Source: Catenovulum maritimum (lineage in GTDB: Bacteria > Pseudomonadota > Gammaproteobacteria > Enterobacterales > Alteromonadaceae). From it: a DNA stretch of 64,000 nt. The position numbers were made by a program, and so were the translations under genes. The stretch is taken from contig NZ_KQ130484.1 in the NCBI RefSeq assembly GCF_001050375.1, forward strand, positions 94,639 to 158,638, written 5' to 3'. The notes beneath the pieces were generated by a model. It had not been told where the DNA came from and did no database searches. It saw nothing but the letters and a program-made list of their open reading frames with translations. Shown here piece by piece: positions 7,070 through 15,245 of this stretch (its first letter is position 1; every line of letters begins with the position of its first letter).

Positions 7070-9811
7070 TTATCTTTTATGATGCTCATTAATTTTTAAC
7101 AGAGTGACAATTTTATTTAAACAGGCTGTAGGGTTAACCACCCATAATCCGTAGCTGATGGGCAATACATTGATTTTAGCGCGTTTAAGTAATTTGTAAG
7201 TATTCAGCTCAAAATAATCAGACCATGGTCCTGGGTAGCCTATTAAATCAAGTGCTAAATACTGGCCTTGATAACGGCACAATATATCGAGTTCGGTATT
7301 GGCCAGCATATATCCCGGCCACGTTTCAATGTCTAGTTTATTGAGTGCGGCTATTATTTCGGTTTGAAAGTGACCTAGTTGAGAGGCGACATGGTGTGTT
7401 GCGTTAAATTGATTAATGCTATTTAAATACTGCTTCAACAGGTTGCTTTCAGGCAGTTGCTGTTCATCTATCGACAAAAATAAAATTTGCTTTTGCTTAG
7501 CGCGAGTAATGGTTACATTAAATACATCGGGTTTGTTTAAATAGGCAGCCGCTCTTTTGGCTTGGTTATCAATCGCAAATGAGATCAACATAATATCGCG
7601 CTCTTCGCCTTGAAAGCCGAACGGGCTCGCTGCGCGTAATTTATGGTCATTGATCTGTTGTGGCGTAAATGCAGACTCGATCGCTTGTGCAATGAACTCA
7701 GCTTGATGTCTAAAAGGCGAGATAACGCCAATAGTGTGTTGGTGACCTGTGATTGAATCGTTGGCTATTTCCTCACGGATTGCATTTATAACCTGTTCAG
7801 TCTCAATTTGATTAACACCGGCTTTATTTCGTTCGCCCTCAACGCGTTGCACATGTAAAAAACCGGCTCGTGTGCAAGGGCGATGCTGCATAATTTTTAG
7901 TTTGTTTTGATAAAAGTGTTGATTACTAAAATGGATCAGCTCAGGTTTGCTTCTAAAATGTTCATCTAAAAAAGCCAGTTGGTCGGTACTGCTCAACGTG
8001 CCTAATGTTAAGTCGAGTATCGAGTTGTCGCGATAACTAACAATAGCATGATGGCTTGTTGAGACCGCATTTTTAACCATGAGTTGCGACTCTTTGCGTT
8101 TAGCTAAAAATGAATAATGGCGCAGCTGTTTGGTATCGCCTACGATCAAGGCGCGCTTAGCGCGATATAAAGCCGGTAAACAGCTGGCTATATTACATTG
8201 CGTGGCTTCATCAATAATGACTAAGTCGAACATTTCTGTTTTTAAGGGTAATACACGGTAAAGGCTGTTTAAGTTAACTAACCAAATAGGAAATGCCGAC
8301 AACAAGGCCGGATATTCGATGTTATCGAACAATTCAAACTGCCTTTTTGATGTACGGCTTCTAATTGCTTTATTAAAAGCCTGCAAAGAAGAGCGATGAT
8401 TGTCGACTAAGGTTTTTAAATTTTTATTTTTCAGTGCGCTTAAATATTGGCTCGCGAGTGTTTCACGTTGCGCGTGTTGCTTGTTTATTGCGTCTAATGC
8501 GTGCCATTGGTCCACTAGTTTGTTTATGCGACGATGAGCAAAAGTTAAATAAAGTTTATAAAGCCAAGGTGACTGTCGCTGTGCTAGTTTTTTTAGTCGC
8601 AGGCCTCTTTTTATGGCTTGTTTGCAAAAACGTAAAAATTGAGACTCAAGCGTTTTTAGCTGTTTGTTGATCGACTTTAATTGCGCTTCACAGGCATCAG
8701 GTTGTTGCTTTAACGTATCGTTAAAATAACCCGAAAGTAAATCGGCTAAGTAGTTTTTAAATTGCTTTAAAAATATTTTTTGCCCCGTACGAATAGACAC
8801 GTCACTTAATGCAAAATTCTCATCTAGTTTTTGACCTATGACTTCTAATGCGGCATCGTTGTTTGCAACAATTAAAACTGACTCGCCCCGTGCCATATGC
8901 TCAGCGGCGATCGCAGCAATGGTATAACTTTTTCCGGTACCGGGTGGGCCCGATGCACACCCTAATGGCTCGTGTGCAGCAATTGAAATGAGTTTCTGCT
9001 GTGGTATAGACAGTAATCCTGGCAAATAATCATATTTTAATTTTTTTAGTGTGTTTATTGGCGGTTGGGGATTAATTAATTGGGCTAACGGTGCTGAAAA
9101 TGATTGGCTTGTACTAATGGTTTCAAGCTCGTGTAATACGCCTCGACTACTGCTTGAACGTTCGATAAACACCAACATAGACACGGGGAGCAGTGATGCC
9201 ACCTTTTTTTTGAGTGCCGTTTTTATACTATCTGCGTGTGAAAGTGTAGGGAAGTTAAGCAGCTCAAGTGTATCAATGTTTGTCTCGCTGTGCTTAAGTA
9301 GTGCAGTCCAAAATGTGGGCGAGCGTACATCGGCTTGATTCAACGCATTTACCACCTCTGGTTCGTTAGCTTGTTCTGCTAATAATATATCAACTAAGGC
9401 GCTATTGATTTCAGGTTCGTTTTGATCGATGGAGCAATAATAATAATCGTTATGGCCCCCATTATTGGCTAGGTTATGCTCATCGTGTTTATGAGTCAGG
9501 CTTGCGTCATTAAAAATCAAAGGCGAAACGACCGATTTTATTTCGCCTTTGATTTCTATTTTTCCGACAAATAAAAAGCTTACATATAACAAGACACGTT
9601 CGCGTTGATAGATGTCTATCCGTTTGTGCATGGGTTCGGCAAAATCACGAGGGATCGGTAATTGCGTTAAAAAACCACTGCCGAGATCGTCTTGCCCTGA
9701 GAGTATAAATCTGTCTTCAGCTTTTAGCTTATTCAAGTGCCATAAATTTAAATCGGCGCTGTCTTCTTTGTAACAATCACGGTAATAAGAAAACATATTT
9801 TGTTGTTTCAA
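7070..9811 (-). CDS. Superfamily 1 (UPF1/DNA2-like) helicase with C-terminal nuclease-like domain
   Basis: A 913-residue P-loop helicase. Motifs in order: Walker A GPPGTGKS (about residue 290), a basic, helix-rich insert (about 370-500), Walker B/motif II LVIIDEATQ, motif III GDTKQLRH, motif IV region EHFRSKPELIHFSN, motif V ASPFGFQGEERD and motif VI NVTITRAKQK. The last ~110 residues (ELDIL, LALDLIGYPG, then LLKRAKINVLPI) resemble a Vsr/PD-(D/E)XK nuclease fold, but the expected E-x-K reads D-L-I, so activity is doubtful. The start is a TTG with AGGA 7 nt upstream; an ATG lies five codons later. It is the second gene leftward from the NrtR operators, 51 bp after nrtR, suggesting co-transcription. 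Its substrate is unknown. Confidence 0.82.
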   Translation of the reverse strand: MKQQNMFSYYRDCYKEDSADLNLWHLNKLKAEDRFILSGQDDLGSGFLTQLPIPRDFAEPMHKRIDIYQRERVLLYVSFLFVGKIEIKGEIKSVVSPLIFNDASLTHKHDEHNLANNGGHNDYYYCSIDQNEPEINSALVDILLAEQANEPEVVNALNQADVRSPTFWTALLKHSETNIDTLELLNFPTLSHADSIKTALKKKVASLLPVSMLVFIERSSSSRGVLHELETISTSQSFSAPLAQLINPQPPINTLKKLKYDYLPGLLSIPQQKLISIAAHEPLGCASGPPGTGKSYTIAAIAAEHMARGESVLIVANNDAALEVIGQKLDENFALSDVSIRTGQKIFLKQFKNYLADLLSGYFNDTLKQQPDACEAQLKSINKQLKTLESQFLRFCKQAIKRGLRLKKLAQRQSPWLYKLYLTFAHRRINKLVDQWHALDAINKQHAQRETLASQYLSALKNKNLKTLVDNHRSSLQAFNKAIRSRTSKRQFELFDNIEYPALLSAFPIWLVNLNSLYRVLPLKTEMFDLVIIDEATQCNIASCLPALYRAKRALIVGDTKQLRHYSFLAKRKESQLMVKNAVSTSHHAIVSYRDNSILDLTLGTLSSTDQLAFLDEHFRSKPELIHFSNQHFYQNKLKIMQHRPCTRAGFLHVQRVEGERNKAGVNQIETEQVINAIREEIANDSITGHQHTIGVISPFRHQAEFIAQAIESAFTPQQINDHKLRAASPFGFQGEERDIMLISFAIDNQAKRAAAYLNKPDVFNVTITRAKQKQILFLSIDEQQLPESNLLKQYLNSINQFNATHHVASQLGHFQTEIIAALNKLDIETWPGYMLANTELDILCRYQGQYLALDLIGYPGPWSDYFELNTYKLLKRAKINVLPISYGLWVVNPTACLNKIVTLLKINEHHKR

Positions 9812-9862
9812 GTCATCATCCTTTGCTTTTATTATTGTTTTGAATGTTCATTCACACCACAT

Positions 9863-10561
9863 TCAAATAGATAGGTTACGCTCAAAATTGACGATATCAA
9901 CACCCGGTTTTATTTTATAAACTTGTGCTAACCGGCCACCAGATTTGACTTTTTTATCAATGGTTTCAAACATATCTGAAGCCTCAATACGCCGAATGAG
10001 GGTTTTACGCTGTATGGTTTTTTCAATAATGGCTTCAATTACCTGCTTGAATTGTCCGATGGTAAAACACGGTGGTAAGCAATAAACCGGCGTCATTGAA
10101 TACAAGGCTTTTTGTTGTAAACGTGTTTTAGCTTGTTGGATGATGTAGGCATGATCAAACGCAATCGACAGTGTGTTTAAGCTATTCACCTCAATCCATT
10201 TAACATCATCTACGGTTTCGATATGGGTTGATACGGCTTGCTCGGGTACTAACGCAAAATAGACTAAAGTGACACTAAAACCTCTTGGATCACGCTCGTG
10301 ACCCGAGTAGCTTTCTAATTGCTCAAGGTAGAGAGGGCTGACATTTGTTTTTTCCTTTAATTTTCGTAATGCGGTTTGGTCAGTCGATGTGTCTTTATTA
10401 ATATCAACAAAACCACCGGGTAAACCCCAATGGTCGATAAAGGGTTGGTTGGCTCGTTTAACCAGTAATACATTAAGTGCATTATTTTTGATAGTAAATA
10501 ACACACTATCAACGGTAAAAAGTGGGTTTTGGTAGTCGTTGATATTATACGGTGTGGTCAT
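9863..10561 (-). CDS. nrtR: NrtR-type Nudix-related transcriptional regulator of NAD metabolism
   Basis: A 232-residue protein with an N-terminal Nudix fold (about 1-145: FTVDSVLFTI, LLVKRANQP, WGLPGGFVD) and a C-terminal winged helix (about 155-225: LIRRIEASDMFETI, KSGGRLAQVYKI). This is the NrtR architecture, in which the Nudix part senses ADP-ribose and the C-terminus binds DNA. The Nudix box is degenerate: R-E-x-x-E-E becomes RKLKEKT and the Glu of GX5E is absent, so hydrolysis is unlikely, as expected for a sensor. It is divergent from prs-nadV, and the 216-bp gap carries three matching dyads, so it probably represses both directions. Confidence 0.85.
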   Translation of the reverse strand: MTTPYNINDYQNPLFTVDSVLFTIKNNALNVLLVKRANQPFIDHWGLPGGFVDINKDTSTDQTALRKLKEKTNVSPLYLEQLESYSGHERDPRGFSVTLVYFALVPEQAVSTHIETVDDVKWIEVNSLNTLSIAFDHAYIIQQAKTRLQQKALYSMTPVYCLPPCFTIGQFKQVIEAIIEKTIQRKTLIRRIEASDMFETIDKKVKSGGRLAQVYKIKPGVDIVNFERNLSI

Positions 10562-10599
10562 TTGATGATGCTCAGTTGTTTAAACGGTTATTTACTTCA

Positions 10600-10612
10600 T
10601 GTCTATACGACA
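10600..10612. promoter_or_regulatory. NrtR operator A (next to nrtR)
   Basis: TGTCTATACGACA has the same TGTC-N5-GACA dyad as the two operators near prs, and lies about 40 bp before the nrtR start codon. This is the right place for autoregulation and for control of the helicase gene. Confidence 0.55.
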
Positions 10613-10674
10613 CATTTGATTCCGCTACATTAGTTTATTCATCATTTTATTTCAATACGCTTTAATGACGAAAA

Positions 10675-10756
10675 AAGTTTAATTGTGTCTTAGTGACACT
10701 TTTTCTTGACGTTCAAAAAAATGATTGCTAAAGTTTAATTGTGTCTTAGGGACACT
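10675..10756. repeat. Two near-identical 26-bp repeats carrying NrtR operators B and C
   Basis: Positions 10675-10700 and 10731-10756 match at 25 of 26 bases and are spaced 56 bp apart. Each contains a GTGTC-N5-GACAC dyad (10685-10699 and 10741-10755); the single mismatch lies in the non-conserved spacer. Conservation beyond the dyad suggests a duplicated operator. Spaced about 5.3 turns apart, they flank the prs promoter. Confidence 0.75.
10706..10734 (+). promoter_or_regulatory. prs-nadV promoter
   Basis: TTGACG (10706-10711) and TAAAGT (10729-10734) are separated by 17 bp. The -35 starts 7 bp after operator B and the -10 overlaps the start of the repeat containing operator C, so a regulator on either dyad would block RNA polymerase. 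Confidence 0.55.
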
Positions 10757-10777
10757 AAAAAAGAAAAGGGGATTTAA

Positions 10778-11653
10778 ATGCGTGTATATAGCCATCAAAG
10801 TAATCAAATAAAAAGTTTATTAAATTTTGAATGTTTCACATTTTCGGGCGGTGAGGAGCATATTCGTTTTGATGCAACTCAGTTGAACTCAATATTGGAT
10901 AATTCGAATTGCGTTATTAAATTTGAAATTGTTGAACGATTAACTTGCTCAGCTAAATTGATTCGATTAATGCTGGCGGTTGATGCATTAAAGCGTTTAA
11001 CACATAACAATGTACCTATTGAATTGGTTATTCCGTATTTTCCCTATGCGCGTCAAGATCGAGTGTGTGTTGAAGGTGAAGCGTTAGGGGCTGCGGTGAT
11101 GGCAACATTTATTAATCAATTAAATTTTGCCAAAGTCACCATTTGGGACGCACACAGTGATGTAACCCCCGCGTTAATTAATAATGTGGTGAATGTACCG
11201 CAAGTTACTTTGTTAAAACAAAATGCACAATTGAGCGCGTTATTAAGCGCAGGCGAGTTGACTTTGATTTCGCCAGATGCTGGCGCGACTAAAAAAACCA
11301 TGAAGATTGCCGAGTCATTTAACGGTGACCCCGACGTTGTTCAAGCACAAAAAGTACGCAATTTAAAAACGGGTGAAATTGACAAAACCGAAATTTTAGG
11401 TGATGTAAAAGGTAAAAAAGTACTCATAGCCGATGATATTTGCGATGGCGGGCGAACCTTTATTGAACTTGCAAAAGTGTTGAAAAATCAGGGTGCCTCT
11501 ACGGTTTCATTGTTTATTACGCATGGCATATTTTCAAAAGGTTTAGGGGTATTTGAAGGATTAATTGATCACATTTACACCACTGACTCATTTAAAGCCA
11601 AGAATGAATTTGTTGTTGATTCAGCGATTAACTTAACCATTATTGAATTATAG
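10778..11653 (+). CDS. prs: Ribose-phosphate pyrophosphokinase paralogue of the NAD-salvage locus
   Basis: A 291-residue member of the PRPP synthetase family, which transfers pyrophosphate from ATP to C1 of a ribose 5-phosphate. Visible motifs are IPYFPYARQDR (ATP-binding flap), WDAHSD (metal/ribose loop), LISPDAGATKKT and the PRPP loop VLIADDICDGGRTF. It is shorter than the housekeeping enzyme (about 315 residues). It forms a two-gene operon with nadV (9-bp gap, AGGAGAAGG between) under NrtR-type dyads, so its product presumably feeds the phosphoribosyltransferase. A homologous pair in some phages (NARP1) uses ADP-ribose in place of ribose 5-phosphate; sequence alone cannot tell which substrate is used here. 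Confidence 0.85.
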   Translation: MRVYSHQSNQIKSLLNFECFTFSGGEEHIRFDATQLNSILDNSNCVIKFEIVERLTCSAKLIRLMLAVDALKRLTHNNVPIELVIPYFPYARQDRVCVEGEALGAAVMATFINQLNFAKVTIWDAHSDVTPALINNVVNVPQVTLLKQNAQLSALLSAGELTLISPDAGATKKTMKIAESFNGDPDVVQAQKVRNLKTGEIDKTEILGDVKGKKVLIADDICDGGRTFIELAKVLKNQGASTVSLFITHGIFSKGLGVFEGLIDHIYTTDSFKAKNEFVVDSAINLTIIEL

Positions 11654-11662
11654 GAGAAGGAC

Positions 11663-13303
11663 ATGACTATTATCGCCGCAAGTATGCAAAAAGATGTTTA
11701 TAAAGAGTTTCATAGCCGCGCTTATCACCCTGATGTGAGTGAAGTTTATGCTAATTTTACTTCACGTAGTGGTAAGTTAAGTAATGTTGAAAATAACGAT
11801 AAAGTGGCTTTTGTCGGATTACAGTATTTTATTAAGAGTTATTTACAAGACGAATGGGCTGCTTTTTTTAAGCAAGACAAAGCGAGTGCTGTCGCTAACC
11901 ATAAACGCATAATGAGTGCCATGCTGGGTTATTCGGTAGATGTAAAATATTTAGAAGATTTGCATGATTTAGGCTATTTGCCACTTAAAATTAAAGCTTT
12001 ACCAGAAGGAACGCTTGTACCTTATTTAGTCCCCCCTATGACGGTGGTCAACACCAAGGCGGGCTTTCAATGGTTAACAAATATGATAGAAACGGTATTA
12101 AGCTGCGAAAACTGGCCTATTCAAACCAGTACCACAACGTCGGTTGCTTATTTAAAAGTGTTCAAAGAGTTTGCCGCTAAAACCGGATTACCAAGTGATT
12201 TTGTACCATTTCAAGGGCATGACTTCAGTTTTAGAGGCATGTTTGGTAAGCAGGCTGCTGCGATGAGTGGTTTTGGCCATTTAGCTTCGGGGTTAGTCGG
12301 TACCGATACTATTCCAGCCGTTTTATTTGCTGAGCAGTATTACGGGGCTAATGTCGAGAATGAATTGGTTGGGTGCTCTGTAGATGCTACCGAGCATTCA
12401 GTAACGTGCTCTTGGATCCTGGAAGGTGAAATTGAGTTTTTTAAATATTTAATGGAAACCCAATCACCTAAAGGTATCTTGAGTGTTGTGTCAGATACAT
12501 GGGATTTTTGGACGCTAGTCACTGATTATTTACCGCAGCTAAAAGAAACGATTATGCAGCGCGAAGGCACTTTGGTTATTCGACCTGATTCAGGCGACCC
12601 AGTGAAAATTTTAACCGGTTATACCTTAGATAATACAACGGATTTTAGCCATAATAAATCGCTGTTTCAAAATCAAATAAGTGCAGCAGAGTATGCTCGA
12701 GTTAACGGTTTTGAAGCCTATCGCTGGCAGGGGCAATATTTTGCTATAGATGCGGAATCATTAAACAGCGGCGGTAAAATTGAAAGTATTGAAGCGCACA
12801 CTGTATTAATGCCGTGCGAAGTAAAGGGATTAATTGAATGTCTATGGGATATTTTTGGCGGAACCATAACCGATAAAGGTTTTAAATTATTGGATGAGCA
12901 CATCGGTGCTATTTATGGCGATGCGATCACGTTGCAACGTCAACGTCAAATATTGCAACGTTTAATGGATAAAGGCTTTGCATCAAAAGTCGTGCTGGGC
13001 ATTGGTTCATATAGCTATCAATATGTGACTCGTGACACACATGGTTCGGCTGTTAAAGCCACCAGTGTGGTAAAAAATAATCAACGCTTAGCTATTTTTA
13101 AAGATCCTAAAACCGACACTAAGAAAAAGTCAGCTAAAGGTTTACTTAAAATAGAGCGTGTTAACGGAGAGTTAACGTTATTTGATAACGTGAGCGAGCA
13201 AGAGGAGCAGGCGGGATTGTTAGAAGTCGTATTTGAAAATGGCCAGTTACTTAAAGAGACTACGTTAGCAGACATCCGAGCGTTGATTGCTCAGCAAATT
13301 TGA
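11663..13303 (+). CDS. nadV: Nicotinamide phosphoribosyltransferase (NAMPT/NadV family)
   Basis: Joins nicotinamide to PRPP to give NMN, bypassing deamidation in NAD salvage. Family segments are the N-terminal DVYKEFHSRAYHPDVSEVYANFTSR, TEHSVTCSW (the catalytic-site His), VIRPDSGDPVKIL (phosphate/ribose binding), FGGTITDKGFKLLDEHIGAIYGD and FKDPKTDTKKKSAKG. It has 546 residues against about 490 for typical NAMPT, the surplus spread through the middle and a longer tail. The adjacent prs paralogue probably supplies the pyrophosphoryl-ribose substrate. If that partner makes ADP-ribose pyrophosphate, this enzyme would form NAD directly, as phage Namat does. Confidence 0.9.
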   Translation: MTIIAASMQKDVYKEFHSRAYHPDVSEVYANFTSRSGKLSNVENNDKVAFVGLQYFIKSYLQDEWAAFFKQDKASAVANHKRIMSAMLGYSVDVKYLEDLHDLGYLPLKIKALPEGTLVPYLVPPMTVVNTKAGFQWLTNMIETVLSCENWPIQTSTTTSVAYLKVFKEFAAKTGLPSDFVPFQGHDFSFRGMFGKQAAAMSGFGHLASGLVGTDTIPAVLFAEQYYGANVENELVGCSVDATEHSVTCSWILEGEIEFFKYLMETQSPKGILSVVSDTWDFWTLVTDYLPQLKETIMQREGTLVIRPDSGDPVKILTGYTLDNTTDFSHNKSLFQNQISAAEYARVNGFEAYRWQGQYFAIDAESLNSGGKIESIEAHTVLMPCEVKGLIECLWDIFGGTITDKGFKLLDEHIGAIYGDAITLQRQRQILQRLMDKGFASKVVLGIGSYSYQYVTRDTHGSAVKATSVVKNNQRLAIFKDPKTDTKKKSAKGLLKIERVNGELTLFDNVSEQEEQAGLLEVVFENGQLLKETTLADIRALIAQQI

Positions 13304-13385
13304 GCATCAACGGGGGGAATTTTATAGCCCGCTTAAATTAAGTTGTCTCATTGTAAAATGATTTAGGAGAATTGCTCAGTTTGTA

Positions 13386-13422
13386 TCTGACAGTTATCGG
13401 TTTTGAAGCGGCAACTGTCAGA
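13386..13422. repeat. Perfect 10-bp inverted repeat after nadV
   Basis: TCTGACAGTT (13386-13395) and AACTGTCAGA (13413-13422) surround a 17-nt loop 83 bp after the nadV stop. There is no T-run, so it is a poor intrinsic terminator, though it is the only hairpin available to end the prs-nadV transcript. Confidence 0.5.
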
Positions 13423-13565
13423 ACGTTCTTTGAAGATTATTTCTTAATCGTATTAATGAAACGTGCGGCTTCGGCGGTTTAATTTTTTCTGCCTTGTTTT
13501 CTTTAATCCACGACTGAGGGATGCAGCCTGTTTCATATTATTTCCCATAATATAGTAATCATTGA

Positions 13566-13727
13566 TTAGTTTAGTGGGGGGAACGCTTTTGCTTTAATAA
13601 ATGATGTTTCACTGGCAAATCCCTCTAAGCTTTCGACACCAAAGGGCGGAACAACTTCGAATCCTCCATCACTAATGCCTATCCACTTATTTATATCTTG
13701 AGGTCCAATGTATAATACCAATCCATC
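13566..13727 (-). pseudogene. C-terminal remnant of an unidentified gene
   Basis: The minus strand has an open frame of about 53 codons ending at TAA (13566-13568), with a protein-like composition (segments LYIGPQDINKWIGISDGG and FGVESLEGFASETSF). It has no ATG, and its 5' end runs straight into the left end of the MITE-like element, where a TAG closes the frame. This looks like the 3' tail of a gene broken by the insertion. I do not recognise the family. Confidence 0.5.
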
Positions 13728-13876
13728 CTAATTATTGCTCAATTTTAAGGGTTAAAAAGCACGTAAACTGCGTTATGAATTTTGCTATTAGTTTACTAGT
13801 AGCGGCAATTCATGCCTTGTTAGCGCACTTTTTTCTACGTAAAATATAGATCAAAAGTTTAGGTGAACTGGTATAA
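13711..13876. mobile_element. MITE-like element, 166 bp, non-coding
   Basis: The left end TATAATACCAATCCATCCTA (13711-13730) is matched imperfectly by the reverse complement of the right end, TAGGTGAACTGGTATAA (13860-13876), giving terminal inverted repeats of about 17-18 bp. The interior has no coding potential and contains smaller dyads. Size, termini and lack of a transposase fit a miniature inverted-repeat element. No second copy was noticed in the window, and a target-site duplication longer than TA is not evident. Confidence 0.55.
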
Positions 13877-13905
13877 CTCGAATACATACGGTGTTATTTC
13901 ACCGC

Positions 13906-15165
13906 TTAGTCTAAACAAAACGTTTCCGTATCGCTTACTAATTCTGGTTGCGGTGAGTTAATGACAGAGTAAATTAGACCTGTGTTTATGTCTTCGATAA
14001 TTAGGATATAAGGGCGCCAGTGGGTATCAAAGGTTTGCCAGTTGCCACAAAGTGAAATTTTAAACACAATAGTTTCAGTCGTAATATTACTCGATAGCGT
14101 GGTGTCCGCATCTGCGACATATTTTAGAGCAGAATAATGGTGTGAGTTGGTTTGTGTTAATGATAAAACGCCGTCATCAGCAAAATTTATTGCGCTAGCT
14201 TGTGAGGTTTCTAACTTAAATTTCTCGAGCGTATTTATCGCTGAAAAGTCTTGCCCCTCTGGATCGAAAATTTCAGATATGTCTTGTTGCGCAAGCCAAG
14301 CCGAAAAGTCAATGGAAGTTAGCACGTGATCAAAATATGGAATAATAGCGCTAGTGAGTTCTGTTTTTTCTACTTGTTTAAATTGACTCAGCAGGCTTGA
14401 AAAATTATTCATCACATAGCTAGTTTGGCTAAATACGGGCTGAATAAAATGTAGTTGATAAGTCCCGCTTGGTTCCATTATGCTCAGGTAATCTGCGTAT
14501 TCATTTGATGCAGCTTCTATTTGACCGCTAACCTTTATGGCATTTGCATATTGAAGTGCAGAGTCGCTACTCGATTGATAATGTATAGTTTCAATAGCTG
14601 TGACTGCTAATGAAATATCCAATTGCCAATGATAGTTCGCGTTTAGGCGCCAGAGGTTTGAGGTTAAATCGATTGATTTAGCAGCAAAATTTGCTTGGTA
14701 ATATTTTTGATACTTGTGTAGTAAACTTTTATTAAGTAACCAATTAGAGGCAACATCTATTTGTAAACTTGAAGTTGGGGTCGCTTTTTCTTGGTGGCAA
14801 ATTACATCATGCCAGTCATAATCGGTTGTAAATTCAACTAAATCAATTTTTGCTAATTCTGCTAGGGAATGGTTTTTAGCCGTTAAGCTAATTAAGCTTG
14901 CATTGTATAAATTAGCGAAAGCATTATATACCTCATGCTCGTTAATTTTAGATGCTTGATTCAGTGTATGTTGATTGAGTTGAGCTATTTTATCGGTCCA
15001 ATCAAATATTTCATCCTGTCTACATATCGCAGAGTTAGAGTTCGTTTTAGATGACTCAAATGACGAAATGCTAGTTGTTTCTGTATCTTCTATGTTATCT
15101 GTAAAGCTGAGGTCACATCCTGTTAGCGTCAAGGACAATACTGCAATCTTGAGTAATACTTTCAT
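13906..15165 (-). CDS. Lipoprotein, function unknown
   Basis: A 419-residue protein starting MKVLLKIAVLSLTLTGCDLS. The lipobox LTGC predicts lipidation at Cys17; Asp follows at +2, which in enterobacteria retains a lipoprotein in the inner membrane, though that rule is less certain elsewhere. The mature part is Ser/Thr/Asn-rich, with aromatic residues and several cysteines (CRQDE, VICHQEK, ISLCGNW, ETFCLD). No domain is recognised. AAAGGA lies about 12 nt before the ATG. It is the last gene of a minus-strand run of sugar-related genes, 80 bp after the propeller protein, so a role in carbohydrate binding or sensing is possible but unproven. Confidence 0.65.
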   Translation of the reverse strand: MKVLLKIAVLSLTLTGCDLSFTDNIEDTETTSISSFESSKTNSNSAICRQDEIFDWTDKIAQLNQHTLNQASKINEHEVYNAFANLYNASLISLTAKNHSLAELAKIDLVEFTTDYDWHDVICHQEKATPTSSLQIDVASNWLLNKSLLHKYQKYYQANFAAKSIDLTSNLWRLNANYHWQLDISLAVTAIETIHYQSSSDSALQYANAIKVSGQIEAASNEYADYLSIMEPSGTYQLHFIQPVFSQTSYVMNNFSSLLSQFKQVEKTELTSAIIPYFDHVLTSIDFSAWLAQQDISEIFDPEGQDFSAINTLEKFKLETSQASAINFADDGVLSLTQTNSHHYSALKYVADADTTLSSNITTETIVFKISLCGNWQTFDTHWRPYILIIEDINTGLIYSVINSPQPELVSDTETFCLD

Positions 15166-15245
15166 TTTTATATTAATTCCTTTAAAACCGATTTTTTAAT
15201 ATTGAATCGTTCACTATTCCCATCAGTTTGAGTATTTTGCTAGGC

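Noticed and set aside
8434..9338. Plus-strand frames of 78 and 95 codons inside the helicase gene
   Set aside because: They lie fully antisense to a well-supported helicase reading frame and have no ribosome site or family resemblance.
13418..13537. Open minus-strand frame of 39 codons with segments CIPQSWIKEN and KIKPPKPHVSLI
   Set aside because: Protein-like in places but has no start, begins right after a stop and overlaps the inverted repeat; too short to call a remnant with confidence.
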